Source: Lutraria lutraria (Eukaryota; Mollusca; Bivalvia; Venerida; Mactridae). From it: a stretch of DNA of 64,000 bases. The notes beneath the pieces were generated by a model that worked only from the letters and a program-made list of their open reading frames with translations, was not told the origin of the DNA and did not search any database. The stretch covers positions 8,739,603-8,803,602 of the forward strand of contig OZ026840.1 in the NCBI GenBank assembly GCA_964023205.1, written 5' to 3'. Positions within the stretch are counted from its first letter, which is position 1. Each line of letters starts with the position of its first letter. Positions 50,666 through 62,190 of the stretch are shown here, one piece after another. A program made the position numbers and the translations under genes.

Positions 50666-51472
50666 GATATTTACTGCCAATAATACACCTTATTCCTAGT
50701 TTTGTTTTGATTTTGTTTTGTAGCGTAGAAATAATTTTGATAAGTGAATAATTAATTTACTCACGACAATAAAGTGAGTAAATGAAATCATACACGTTTC
50801 AAAATTGTTTCTGTTTATATGGTTGTGCGATATAAGAACCGGTTTGTCGGGTACGGTAAGCGCGGGAAATAGTCTCGTGATTTTCATGTGTATAATATCG
50901 GTATAAAAGAGGAAAATAGGGCGTGATTCGTTATTCGAGGGTTTATTGGCAGTAAGTTTACGTCTTGTACCCACCCACCCAGCCATAGTTAATGTTATGT
51001 ATTTCAGGTTCTAAGAGATATTCAGAATTTATTAAGAATGATTGTCTTTCCTCAAGATTTGATTTGTTCCGGAATCAAGGAGATGTCTACCTTTACTTGA
51101 CTTACATTGACGTATCATACATTTTAATGTTAGATAAATAAGTTTTATTCAATTCTTATTTTAGTATCGTTTCAGTACAATTAATAGACATCGGATTCAG
51201 AAGAGAATTCACGAAGACTGGTGAAGACGTAAAACGATACGACTTTACCATTAACATTTCAACATGTCATAAACTTGATTGTGAACCACACAGACCACAT
51301 ACGAGGAACTATAAGTCGATTGATGAAATATGAATTTACTCCGCGAACAATTATACATATTTACGGCCAATAATACACCTTATTCCTAGTTTTGTGTTGA
51401 TTTTGTTTTGTAGCGTAGAAATAATTTTGATAAGTGAATAATTAATTTACTCACGACAATAAAGTGAGTAAG
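50666..51472. mobile_element. Pair of 115-bp direct repeats, TRIM-like
   Basis: 50666-50781 and 51357-51472 are nearly identical direct repeats beginning ATTTAC-GCCAATAATACACC and ending in a hairpin TTACTCACGACAATAAAGTG AGTAA. They enclose about 575 bp without a gene. LTR-like spacing suggests a very small terminal-repeat element, but no TG...CA ends or target duplication could be fixed. Confidence 0.5.
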
Positions 51473-52689
51473 TATAATTCAGTGTGTCATTATGCATGTA
51501 ATATTAACATTATGGAAATGTACAATAAGTATATGGCAATGATAGTATAATGACTTCATCCCTTATATACAGATATAATCAATCTGATTAGTATAATATT
51601 CACGTTGCCAACCAAAACAATGACGAATTGAGCACGATTAACGTGCGATAGAGAATTCCAAGAAGTACAAGTGGATGAATATTCAACTATTTACGTATCT
51701 TTGTTTCCTCAAACATTCAAAGTAATCGGACAATCGCAACATTTTAATACAAGTTTGGTAGATAAAAGTAGCCTTCATCCGGCTTGATGTGATTGTATCT
51801 TAACCGAACCCATTGTTCTCACATGAAACAATAGAATTTACTTCCTCCATGTATGTGTATCTTAAGAGAATTGTTTACGAAATGTTATTTTAATTAATGA
51901 TAATAAAATCCACTATCATTATCAGTCGATCACTGATCACAGATTATAATTAAATTCCTTATGTTAATTACATGAGTATAGATATGTCTTCTCATAAATG
52001 AGACACATACATATTAAGAATACAATCAAAGTACTGACAGTACTCATGGAAACTGATCTAACGTAGATTTACACTTGAACGTGGAAATGAAACTAGTTTA
52101 ACAATGACATGGCGGAATTAGAAAAACCTAGTACTTTGGTCCACATTGTAATTCATGCGTGACGAGCGAGAGACGACTATAGAAAGCTGTACTTTCGTTC
52201 TGTTTCCAAGAATCTGAATTGATTTTAGGGATTTAGGGAAAATCTTCTCATGTAATGAATGCATTTAGGAATAGTTTGCCAGTAAATGTAAGACAAGGCA
52301 AACGTTAAGAAAAAAATAAGTTCTGGTTGATGATCGTCTTTTAAACTTATTGTTCTGTAAAAGATTCGTGACCAACATGTATTTGCTTGATATGTTTTGT
52401 CAAAACTATCGAACTTCTTTGTACCTTGATAGGATATATCTTCATTTAACCAGGACCACAACACAAACAAGGGAAAACCCGGTCCATTTTTTGTGTTTTC
52501 ATGTCAAGCACAAAAATGCAACACATTTAAAAATTCAACATAGCTGTAATCACATTTTAATCAATGACATAAATGCTTTATTATATTTGTATTATGCTAT
52601 GTTATACGCTAAACAAATAGAACATCTTAAACTGGTGTCAACCCATTTGTCTCAGCCAGTCTGTACTCCCGAATCATAATCCTATCGCA
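51473..52689. other. AT-rich interval, nothing supported
   Basis: No exon-like, repeat or transposon feature recognised. Confidence 0.5.
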
Positions 52690-53250
52690 TTGATGGGTTC
52701 AGAGTTATGGAATAATCTCACAAAACACGAAATCTCCCGCATTGAACGTTTTCAACCCTTCGTTGTTAAAAAAATACAAGGCTTTTGGTGTTGGACCTGG
52801 TCTGACATGGTAGAATCAATGTTATGTCTTCTCCGGCTACCATCAAAAATTGATAGACGTATATTGTTATTTTTACATAAAATCATCAGTCTTGACCACC
52901 CTAGTTAAAAACAAAGGAACAGTTTTGAGAAAATATTGTTTTCACAATGTATTTGTTTCGGATCAAACATCTGTATGCCTAGGGTTTGTTCCAGATATAT
53001 GTAAAAGCATTGCCAAATACATTTTGCATGTCATCATAAACAATTTTATGAATAATAGTAAAAATGCATGGAGAGACAATGCCATCATATTGTATGAATT
53101 GAACTCCAGGGACATTAGGCGTCTTACTGATAATGATTTACATTTTTCCGAAAAGGCCTACTTCGCCTGTTATTATGGTCCACATTTTCATACAATTTCT
53201 TACACATTTTTAAATTCAATTGTGTGGAAACGGGGATTAGGATTTTGACT
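52690..53250 (+). pseudogene. Non-LTR retrotransposon RT C-terminal fragment
   Basis: Plus-strand frames MGSELWNNLTKHEISRIERF...LPSKIDRRILLFLHKI and, after a frameshift near 52890, VCLGFVPDICKSIAKYILHVIINNF correspond to the same post-RT region as 36105-37103 (ELW...LER...GFIPDIYKLL). It ends before the zinc-like C terminus. 5'-truncated and frameshifted. Confidence 0.75.
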
Positions 53251-53280
53251 TTTTAGAGTAATGTGAACTCTTTTGTTAGA

Positions 53281-53516
53281 GACTCGCCTCTGTGGTCGAG
53301 TGGTTAAGATGGACGACTTCAAATCGCTGTAATCTATCTATAGATAGTCGTTTGTTCGACCCTAGCTAACGGCAATGTCTCTTATTATGAGAAAATAGGT
53401 AGTTGCTTACGGAGGATAAGAGTCTATAACTGGTTAGGTGAACTGTCCCCTCATATCACTCTGATTGTTGTAAATGGGCGTAAAACTAAAAACGACCACA
53501 CAGACAAATAAACTCC
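53281..53516 (+). repeat. tRNA-derived SINE
   Basis: The head CTGTGGTCGAGTGGTTAAGA is a good A box of Leu/Ser type and GTTTGTTCGACCCTAGC a degraded B box. A tail region ends TGGGCGTAAAACTAAAAACG, resembling the GGCGTTAAA..AAA ends of molluscan SINEs. It directly precedes the large minisatellite, whose unit begins with the SINE-flanking GTTGTTAGGACATA. Confidence 0.75.
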
Positions 53517-54810
53517 GTTGTTAGGACATACATCCACCATTACTGGTTGTTATACATAAATCCACCATTACTGGTTGTTAGGACATAAATCCACCATTAC
53601 TGGTTGTTATACATAAATCCACCATTACTGGTTGTTATACATAAATCCACCATTACTGGTTGTTATACATAAATCCACCATTACTGGTTGTTATACATAA
53701 ATCCACCATTACTGGTTGTTATACATAAATCCACCATTACTGGTTGTTATACATAAATCCACCATTACTGGTTGTTAAACATAAATCCACCATTACTGGT
53801 TGTTAGGACATAAATCCACCATTACTGGTTGTTAGGACATAAATCCACCATTACTGGTTGTTAGGACATATATCCACCATTACTGGTTGTTAGGAAATAA
53901 ATCCACCATTACTGGTTGTTATACATAAATTCACCATTACTGGTTGTTAGGACATAAATCCACCATTACTGGTTGTTAGGACATAAATCCACCATGATTA
54001 CTGGTTGTTAGGACATAAATCCACCATTACTGGTTGTTAGGACATATATCCACCATTACTGGTTGTTAGGACATAAATCCACCATTACTGGTTGTTAGGA
54101 CATAAATCCACCATTACTGGTTGTTAGGACATATATTCACCATTACTGGTTGTTAGGACATAAATCCACCATTACTGGTTGTTATACATAAATCCACCAT
54201 TACTGGTTGTTAGGACATAAATCCACCATTACTGGTTGTTATACATAAATCCACCATTACTGGTTGTTAGGACATAAATCCACCATTACTGGTTGTTAGG
54301 ACATAAATCCACCATTACTGGTTGTTATACATAAATCCACCATTACTGGTTGTTAGGACATAAATCCACCATTACTGGTTGTTAGGACATAAATCCACCA
54401 TTACTGGTTGTTAGGACATAAATCAACCATTACTGGTTGTTAGGACATAAATCCATCATTACTGGTTGTTATACATAAATCCACCATTACTGGTTGTTAG
54501 GACATAAATCCACCATTACTGGTTGTTATACATAAATCCACCATTACTGGTTGTTATACATAAATCCACCATTACTGGTTGTTAGGACATAAATCCACCA
54601 TTACTGGTTGTTAGGACATATATCCACCATTACTGGTTGTTAGGACATAAATCCACCATTACTGGTTGTTAGGACATAAATCCACCATAACTGGTTGTTA
54701 GGACATAAATCCACCATTACTGGTTGTTAGGACATAAATCCACCATTACTGGTTGTTAGGACATAAATCCACCATTACTGGTTGTTAGGACATAAATCCA
54801 CCATTACTGC
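53517..54810. repeat. Minisatellite, 28/29-bp unit, about 45 copies
   Basis: Core CCACCATTACTGGTTGTTA is followed by either GGACATAAAT (29-bp unit) or TACATAAAT (28-bp unit). The two unit types are interspersed, in runs, for example a block of the 28-bp type at 53550-53790. Few other changes. Not a multiple of three, so non-coding. Confidence 0.98.
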
Positions 54811-55354
54811 AGATTTCTTAAATATTAAAAAGTTCTCTATCGACGTCAGTATTACTCGAAAACGTTATGTTCTTTTCTACAACATGTAAAGTTAGCGATA
54901 ACATTAAAAAGGGCCATTCTGTGAATATGAATAAGGTCAATCTTTTTAAAACCGATAAGGCTGGTCTTTACTTACAGTTTTGAATGTATGTACAAATTAT
55001 ATTTTTGTGTCCAATAATTGATTGTAAATTCTTTTCATTTTCAGGATGTAAGCGTATTTGCTGTTCACAAAAATAATGGATACGTATACAGTTATTTCTT
55101 TTCAATAACAGCTTTATGTTTTGATTTAAAATCAATAATGCCTTTTAAAATGATTTTAGTGTATTCGTGATATAGAATAATACAGTTTATCCTGTTTCTA
55201 CATTGTATTAAGACCTAATAAAGCAGTGACTACAGTCATGTTATGTACACGTCGTAAAGTGACGCCACGCGCTCTATATATTTCTAGTTTACAAAAGCAA
55301 AAATCACAGTGAAATTGGTGATTAAGGAAGAAAAGGGGCTCGTTTCGATGTGTG
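54811..55354. other. AT-rich spacer between tandem arrays
   Basis: No feature recognised between the minisatellite and the GC-rich array. Confidence 0.5.
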
Positions 55355-55548
55355 TGAAGTTGGCGGCCTAGCGGCCTAGCGGCCTGGCGGCGTGAAGTTG
55401 GCGGCCTAGCGGCCTAGCGGCCTGGCGGCGTGAAGTTGGCGGCCTGGCGGCCTAGCGGCCTGGCGGCGTGAAGTTGGCGGCCTGGCGGCCTGGCGGCCTA
55501 GCGGCGTGAAGTTGGCGGCCTGGCGGCCTAGCGGCCTAGCGGCCTAGA
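55355..55548. repeat. GC-rich nested tandem array (9 bp within 38 bp)
   Basis: GCGGCCTAG / GCGGCCTGG 9-bp subunits are grouped into units of about 38 bp that begin GTGAAGTTGGCGGCC; five such units are seen. GC content is far above its surroundings. Confidence 0.95.
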
Positions 55549-55555
55549 ATTTTAT

Positions 55556-55930
55556 ACCCCCAATCGCCCAGAAATGCATCAAAATCACGTTCTATAAGCA
55601 TTAGAAACTATTTTGGATGGAAAAAGTCGCAAAAAATCACTTTAACGTAGGTACGAAATTTCGCCGAAAACTTAGTTTTTTCACCGACCAAAAATATTAA
55701 ACACCCAATCGCTCAGAAATGTATCAGAATCACATTCTACATGTATTAGAAACTATTTTGGACGGAAAAAGTCGCAAAAAATCAGTTTATCGTAGGTACG
55801 CAATTTCGCCGATTTTTTTTGCGACCCTGAATATTTAATACCCAATCACTCAGAAATGTATCAGAATCACGTTCTACAAGCGTAGGAAACTGTTTTTGAA
55901 GTAGAACTCGCAAAAAACACTCTCGCGGCA
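55556..55930. repeat. Tandem repeat, about 140-bp unit, 2.7 copies
   Basis: Units start CCCAATCGCCCAGAAATG (55560), CCCAATCGCTCAGAAATG (about 55706) and CCCAATCACTCAGAAATG (about 55842), and share ACGTTCTA...TTAGAAACTATTTTGG and GTCGCAAAAAATCA. Diverged by point changes. Satellite-like, follows the GC-rich array directly. Confidence 0.9.
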
Positions 55931-57239
55931 TCATAGTTACGCCGCTAGTCCACTAACTTTCCTTCTTTCAGCGCTTAGAACTTATTTTACCATTAATGGT
56001 AGAGAAGCAAGTTTATTTAAACTAAATACATCTTATACAATATCGAAAGCAAAATCGGGACGGATTAGTGTGTAAACTAAGACATATAATTTATCATCCA
56101 GAAATCAATTCTAACCACGGCGACACTTCTCTATTATTTTAGTTTCCAAAACGCTGGTTTTAGTTTTTTTGGTCTAGACTACTGATAAATTCATGCAGAA
56201 ACGTTTCAAGGTACGTAGCCGTGAATTATGTGTATTTAACTCATACATTTCGAAAGCGGCGAAGAAACATGCACAAATGTTCCGTTTTTTTATTATGTTA
56301 TATGCAGTAATCACGAGATCGATCCCAGTCCGCTCAAATCTTTATGTGGTGATTTGGTAATGAAATAGCTTATGTGGTCATTCATCACTACCTCTGATTC
56401 AAGTAGGGCAGATCTCATTCATTGGAACAATTATTTGCGCTCAGTAAGCGCCGGTCCCAACTCGCCATACTTTCAAGTGCGTGTTGTCTACTTGCATAAA
56501 CGCGGCGATCCGAATGTTGTGAGTACCGGCTGCGGATTTACCCCAGTACTCACGTTCATCATACTTGCACGCGCTTAAAACATCAGAGTGAGAAAGGGTT
56601 CGGTTCGTAAACAGTACATGCAAGTATGGCTTCATACGATAACGTGAAAATCGCAAGACGATAGTACGTTGTAAGCACGTGTAACTCACCGCGTGTGCAA
56701 CGTAAGATCTCGCAACCGCTAATGGCCAGACGGAATCGGAATTTAACATTATTACGTATATTTATTTGTGATAAACATGTACTGTCTACGAATTTCTGGA
56801 TCACCCCTCGCATATTCCACGGTAGATAGGCCAATAACAAGGTCATTGATAGACTAGCTTCTAATTACACAATCAGTTATTAGATGGCTAATATATAGCT
56901 ACTGAATAGATACTTAAATTGATTCCCTGATTGATACATTTTTTAAGCAAGACGTATATGTGCATGTTAAATGCAAAATGTTAAGAATAAGACAGGTCAT
57001 ATAGTATGATTAAAGAAATTAATGACTAAAAAAACACTGGCATTTGCAAATATTTGCGTCGCACACCAATACATATTTCCCACATCTACAATATTTACCT
57101 TCCTTGGTTTGAATTGGCGGTCATCTTGAAAGTCAACTTGCTTATGTGTTTAATAGAAAAAAGTAGTTACTAAACAACTCAATGTACAGAATATTAAGTT
57201 TGAAACCCATAAGCATATCAGATTACGAAAATGTGGTTG
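55931..57239. other. Intergenic, nothing supported
   Basis: Slightly less AT-rich at 56350-56830, with chance ORFs on both strands, but no domain, splice pattern or repeat recognised. Confidence 0.45.
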
Positions 57240-57625
57240 TCACTTATGAATAACCCATATTTTGAATTTTATGGGATATATTACAAGCGACGCGGATCGG
57301 AGCGCAGTGTTATGTTGCATAAAATTCAAATTATGAAGGATATCTGATTTACAGTTTGTCTTAATTTCTGTATTTACAGTTTGTCCTAATTTCTCGTCCA
57401 ATGAAATGTCCGCATTTCATTTGAAATTTGAAAAATATATCGCATAAAATGTGCCTTGAACCTGATATGGAGAAAATACGTCACTTATTACGCTGTCTGT
57501 ACAGAAATTAAGACAAACTGTAAATCAGTTATCGTTCATATTTTGAATTTTATGCGACATATCACTGCGCTCCGCTCCGCGTCGCTTGTGATATATCCCA
57601 TAAAATTCAAAATATGAACGATAAC
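57240..57625. mobile_element. Nested palindromic element
   Basis: 57528-57625 is a 98-bp hairpin with a perfect 27-bp stem (GTTATCGTTCATATTTTGAA plus TTTTATG) around a core with CACTGCGCTCCGCTCCGCGT. A diverged, inverted second copy lies at 57240-57372, so the two hairpins and the flanking ACAGTTTGTCTTAATTTCTG form a larger inverted repeat. The core resembles foldback/MITE structures; no coding capacity. Confidence 0.8.
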
Positions 57626-58112
57626 TAATATAATAATAATAATAATAAAGACTTTATTTTACGAGGAAACTTATTTGACAATATACTAAACAATCAATCT
57701 TCCATAAGATCCTCAACAATGAACAATGAACTAGAAAAATAACTATGCCAAGAAAATAATGATATTTGATATTTTGGCCCCTATGATGTCTCACAATATA
57801 AGTTGAAAAAATCATAAAAGAGTGTCAGTGAAAGGATTTGAAAAAAAACAAAAACAACTGAGGTATACCTATGCATAATTATAGAAACTTTATCAAGACA
57901 ATATCTACAGCTGTAATTAAACAAAAACGCTTAATCCGATATAGACACACCATAGGAGCCAGCGTATCATTATACATGTGAACGACATAATCAATATACT
58001 TAAAGCAATGGCATTTTAAAAACATAATACACAAAGGAATAATTTTGCAGACGGATATATAGATTTTTATACCTGCAATAGTAATGTTTGCATGAAGTTT
58101 GCTAGCCAGTCA

Positions 58113-60176
58113 TTAGGTTGTAGCAATAGCATGGGATGTTTCAAAGTATGATGGCTTCACCCAGCGTAGATATAAAGTTTTAAAATGTTGAATAGAAGTA
58201 GAGTTTTTGATGTAAAGAGGGATAGAATTCCATATTGAGGTGCCAGAGAAAACAAAAGTATGGCGAAATAACTCGGTGTTGGGTTTTGGACTGTACAATT
58301 GGTATGTAGAAGAAGAACGTAACAGTCGTGAATGAATATCTGTAGTAAATGTAAATGCATTCTGAAGATAATCTGGTGCATCTCCTCTGAGAGTCTTGTA
58401 CATTTGGATAGCTTTCTGATAAATAACACGCTCATGAAATGTCATCCATTTAAGTTTTGAAAATAGAGCAGTTGAAGGAGTAGAATAATCGCTATCAAGA
58501 ATTACTCTAGCCGCTCTTTTCTGGAATTTTATAAGTTTATCTTCAAGACTGCTAGTACAATTTCCCCATATAATACAGCAAAAGTCAAAATGGGGAAGAA
58601 TGTATGCATTATAAAAACGTTTTCTAGTTTCAATCGAAAGAAAGTTTTTAATTCTAGATAAGAGGTACAAATAGGAATTACATTTCTTTATCACATTATT
58701 GATATGGTCTGCCCATGATAGGCTATCGTTAATTGTGATACCTAATAGCTTTGCTGATGAAGTAGCTTCAATTGAATTACCTTGAAAAGGAATGTTGATA
58801 TTGGATTCAACAATTTGATGTTTATTTCGTTTACTTGTTATAAATAAAACCTTGGATTTTTTAGAATTAATAGACATTTGATTAAGTTTACACCACTGAT
58901 CAGCATGCAATAAATCTCTGGTAAGTGAAAATATTACATGATCTAAAGACTTGCTGTGAGTTGATAAGGTGGTATCATCAGCAAATATGTCGGCAATAGA
59001 ATGTGAAAGTGACAGAGGCAAGTCATTGATATATATCAAAAACAATAGCGGGCCAAGAACTGAGCCCTGTGGAACACCTGCTAAAACATTACCAGGGCCA
59101 GAATATTTGCCAGATATAAATGTTTTTTGAGTTCTAAAATTGAGGTAGGATTTAAACCAATCTAATGTTGAAAACTGAATACCATATAATGAAAGCTTTT
59201 GTAGTAAAATATCATGGTTTACTAAGTCAAACGCTTTACTTAAATCAATGAGCAGTGTGCCAACTATTTCATTATTGTCTACAGCTGAAATCCAGTCATC
59301 AATAATTCTTATTAAAGCAGTTTGACACGAGTGGTCTTTACGGAATCCTGATTGTCTGTCGTAAAGAAGTTTATTTTCAGAAAGATAAGACTTCAAACAC
59401 TTGCTTACATGTCTTTCAAGTATTAATGAAATGACTGGCAAAATAGAAATTGGTCTATAGTTGGTTTTATCATGTTTATCACCATTCTTGAAGATTGGGA
59501 TAACTTTTGCTGTTTTGAAGGCTAATGGGAATTTATTTGATTTAATACTACAATTAAATACAGTTGTTAAAGCTGGTGCTATTATTGATGCTGATATTTT
59601 TAGGTATTTGACATTGATGTTATCAGTACCTGTCGATTTAGTCGGGTCAAGGGATTTTAATTGGGTTTCAACAAAATCATTAGACACTAGTGGAATGGTA
59701 AATTTATCAGAATTATTTAACTTAGATTTGTTCAAGGATTTTAAGGAATCAGGTGGCTTGTAAACAATAGATTTGTCAATATGAACAGTTTTATGGATGT
59801 TACAAAAATGGTCATTAAATAAGCATGCGACCGAAACTGGATCTGCTATGAAATTACCCTCATCGTTATTAAGAGATGGGGTTTGAATTTTAGAACTTTC
59901 TAAACCTGACAATTCTCGGAGACCTTTCCATAATAGTTTTGGATTGTGTTTATTTGAGTTTATTTGGTCATTATAATGGTTGTATTTTGCCCTGTATACA
60001 AGTGATTTTACTTTTGATCTGAACAATTTGTAATTAGTTATATCATGTTTTTTATGAAAGTAATTTCTTTGTCTAATAGCAATAAGTATATCAGAAGTGA
60101 ACCAGTCAGGTTGGGTTACATTCTTGACCCGTTTATGCCTGAGAGGAACATGCTGTTGTAAAACCGACCCAAACAT
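58113..60176 (-). CDS. Reverse transcriptase ORF of the retrotransposon
   Basis: 687 codons without a stop. Entry segment PDWFTSDILIAIRQRNYFHK; then RT motifs: FKTAKVIPIFKNGDK, NYRPISILPVISLILE, QSGFRKDHSCQTAL, LLIDLSKAFDLVNHDIL (first Asp), GVPQGSVLGPLLFLIYINDL, IFADDTTLS (catalytic FADD), and LLGITINDSLSWADHI. The C terminus carries ILPHFDFCCIIWGNC, KLIKFQKRAARVIL and LRSSSTYQLYSPKPNTELFR, as in jockey/CR1-type elements. All catalytic residues are present. The upstream endonuclease frame is separated by a frameshift, so this copy would not make the whole ORF2 protein as it stands. Confidence 0.93.
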   Translation of the reverse strand: MFGSVLQQHVPLRHKRVKNVTQPDWFTSDILIAIRQRNYFHKKHDITNYKLFRSKVKSLVYRAKYNHYNDQINSNKHNPKLLWKGLRELSGLESSKIQTPSLNNDEGNFIADPVSVACLFNDHFCNIHKTVHIDKSIVYKPPDSLKSLNKSKLNNSDKFTIPLVSNDFVETQLKSLDPTKSTGTDNINVKYLKISASIIAPALTTVFNCSIKSNKFPLAFKTAKVIPIFKNGDKHDKTNYRPISILPVISLILERHVSKCLKSYLSENKLLYDRQSGFRKDHSCQTALIRIIDDWISAVDNNEIVGTLLIDLSKAFDLVNHDILLQKLSLYGIQFSTLDWFKSYLNFRTQKTFISGKYSGPGNVLAGVPQGSVLGPLLFLIYINDLPLSLSHSIADIFADDTTLSTHSKSLDHVIFSLTRDLLHADQWCKLNQMSINSKKSKVLFITSKRNKHQIVESNINIPFQGNSIEATSSAKLLGITINDSLSWADHINNVIKKCNSYLYLLSRIKNFLSIETRKRFYNAYILPHFDFCCIIWGNCTSSLEDKLIKFQKRAARVILDSDYSTPSTALFSKLKWMTFHERVIYQKAIQMYKTLRGDAPDYLQNAFTFTTDIHSRLLRSSSTYQLYSPKPNTELFRHTFVFSGTSIWNSIPLYIKNSTSIQHFKTLYLRWVKPSYFETSHAIATT

Positions 60177-60229
60177 TTTTATAAATAAATCAGCACATTC
60201 ATCAGGATCATCAATAGTATTTAATTTAA

Positions 60230-60995
60230 ACCATGGTTGAGTGAAAAGGTCATTGAGAAAAGTTGATTCCTTGAAGTTTTTGACAGATCTATATAAAATA
60301 TAATCATGGCAAGATTTTGTAGCTGTTTTGTGATTACATTTCCTTGTGATAGCAACTGGATAGTGATCACTTAATGCATAAGATGGGACATTTATTTCAA
60401 CAATATTATGAGGAATGTTACTAAAACATGGTCTATTAAGGTTGCTGAGCTATTTGTCCTTCTAGTTGGAGATTTGACAAGTTGAGTGAAATTCAAATTC
60501 TCCATTGTTTGCATCCAATGTTTTGAAGTTGAAACTTGTTTAAGTAAGTCATAGTTGAAATCCCCAAGTACAATAGTTTCCTTGGCTTCATTGAAGGATT
60601 TGTCCAGACTCTCAGTGAAGTGATTTAGCCATTCCACTCTAGATAAGGGTGGTCTATAAACATGACATAGTAAGAATGTCTTAGAATTGGGGAATTTGAA
60701 CTCTAACCAGATGGATTCGACTGAATGAGACTCTAGGTCAGTTCTATGAAAACAATTTAAATGCTCCTTAACATAAACGAGGAGTCCTCCACCATGTGAT
60801 GACCTATCTTTACGAAATATAGTATAACCAGGAATTGAGAGCTCAGCATTTAAAACAATATCATCTAAAAAAGTTTCACATAGACATAAACAGTCAATAT
60901 TTAAGTTTTGGGACAGAATAATCTTAATTTCGTCAAGTTTAGGACAAACATAATGAATGTTAAGATGAACATATGTAACCCTTTGTGAGACAACC
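60230..60995 (-). pseudogene. Endonuclease domain of the retrotransposon (frameshifted)
   Basis: Across shifting frames the order is VTYVHLNIHYVCPKLDEIKI, CETFLDD, GGGLLVYVKEHLNCF, KTFLLCHVYRPP, KETIVLGDFNYDLL, LIDHVLV and YALSDHYPVAI: the landmarks of an APE-like endonuclease, with the catalytic GDFN and SDH boxes legible. Frameshifts near 60995, 60645 and 60425 break it. Confidence 0.85.
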
Positions 60996-62180
60996 AGGGA
61001 AGCGATACATGGGTGTCCTTACCAGGTGTTTGAGCATTATTCTGAGGTACATGTAAAGACCCAGATTTAGAGCTATTCATGTCAATACTAATTGAGTTAT
61101 TTTGAGGTAAAGACACAAAATTAGAGCTATTTATGCCAATACTAATTGATCTATCAACATGTGAGCTGTGCATAGCAAAATTATCAATATGAGTAGGAAT
61201 TGAAGAGCTATTCAAACAAGAACCGGGCAAAACATAAGACATTTTATGGTAAAAAACATCAACTTCTGAGCTGTCACTAACAAAATCACCAACATGAGAT
61301 GAAATAGTACTATTTAAATAAGAAACAGGTAAATCATATGTCATTTTATCATCCAAAACAACAGTATTTGAGCTGTCAGTAACACAATCACCAACATGAG
61401 ATGAAATAGTACTATTTAAACAAGAAAGATGTAAATCATGTGTCATTTTATCATCAAAAACAACAGTATTTGAGCTGTCAGTAACACAATCACCAACATG
61501 AGATGAAGTTGTACTATTTAAACAAGAAACAGGTAAATCATATGTCATTTTATCATCAAAAACATCAATATTTGAGCTGTCCGTGACACAATCACCAACA
61601 TGAGATGAAATAGCACTATTTAAATAAGAAACAGGTAAATCATGTGTCATTTTATCATCCAAAACAACAGTATTTGAGCTGTCACTAACAAAATCACCAA
61701 CATGAGATGAAATAGTACTATTTAAATAAGAAACAGGTAAATCATGTGTCATTTTATCATCCAAAACAACAGTATTTGAGCTGTCAGTAACACAATCACC
61801 AACATGAGATGAAATAGTACTATTTAAACAAGAAAGATGTAAATCATGTGTCATTTTATCATCAAAAACAACAGTATTTGAGCTGTCAGTAACACAATCA
61901 CCAACATGAGATGAAGTTGTACTATTTAAACAAGAAACAGGTAAATCATATGTCATTTTATCATCAAAAACATCAATATTTGAGCTGTCCGTGACACAAT
62001 CACCAACATGAGATGAAATAGCACTATTTAAACAACAACAATTACTAGTGACAGTAGCTACATGTTCATTACTCTTTGATTGTTCCAATCGTATATCTGA
62101 TAATTGTTTGACATGTAATTTCTTTTGAAGTTGTAGTTGTTGTTGTTGTCGATCTGGTAGTTTTAAATCAAAGTGAAATT
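60901..62180 (-). CDS. 5' ORF with eight 34-residue tandem repeats
   Basis: The open frame starts after a stop at about 62180 with a Gln-rich, possibly helical stretch (LPDRQQQQLQLQKKLHVKQL), then SNEHVATVTSNCC, then eight units of 34 residues of the form CLNSTISSHVGDCVTDSSNT plus VVFDDKMTHDLPVS, and a partial ninth. Units 1-4 and 5-8 match pairwise better than neighbours do, giving a 136-residue (408-bp) higher-order unit. After the array comes a Ser/Asn-rich linker and LPWLSHKGLH, where the frame slips into the endonuclease. No known ORF1 domain (RRM, zinc knuckle, esterase) is seen. The repeats may be a lineage-specific ORF1 or linker expansion. Confidence 0.75.
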
Positions 62181-62190
62181 AAGCAATATG

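Larger units (their letters stand above)
57630..62190 (-). mobile_element. Nearly complete non-LTR retrotransposon
   Basis: In the element's sense: a repeat-bearing ORF (to 60901), an AP-type endonuclease region (about 60990-60230), RT and C-terminal region (60176-58113), a 3' UTR of about 460 bp, and a (TTA)n/(ATT)n tail at about 57630-57650. Frames are broken only at a few points (near 60995, 60645 and 60425, and before 60176). The TAA-rich tail and RT style suggest the CR1/L2/Rex group, not verified. The 5' end is unclear: a stop precedes the first ORF at about 62180 without an in-frame Met, so it may be slightly 5'-truncated. Confidence 0.88.

Noticed and set aside
52350..52679. 109-codon ORF upstream of the RT fragment
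   Set aside because: No RT or other motif; composition like surrounding AT-rich DNA.
53517..54810. CRISPR-like array
   Set aside because: Units are contiguous without unique spacers; it is a eukaryotic minisatellite.
59461..59763. 100-codon plus-strand ORF
   Set aside because: Antisense shadow of the reverse transcriptase frame.
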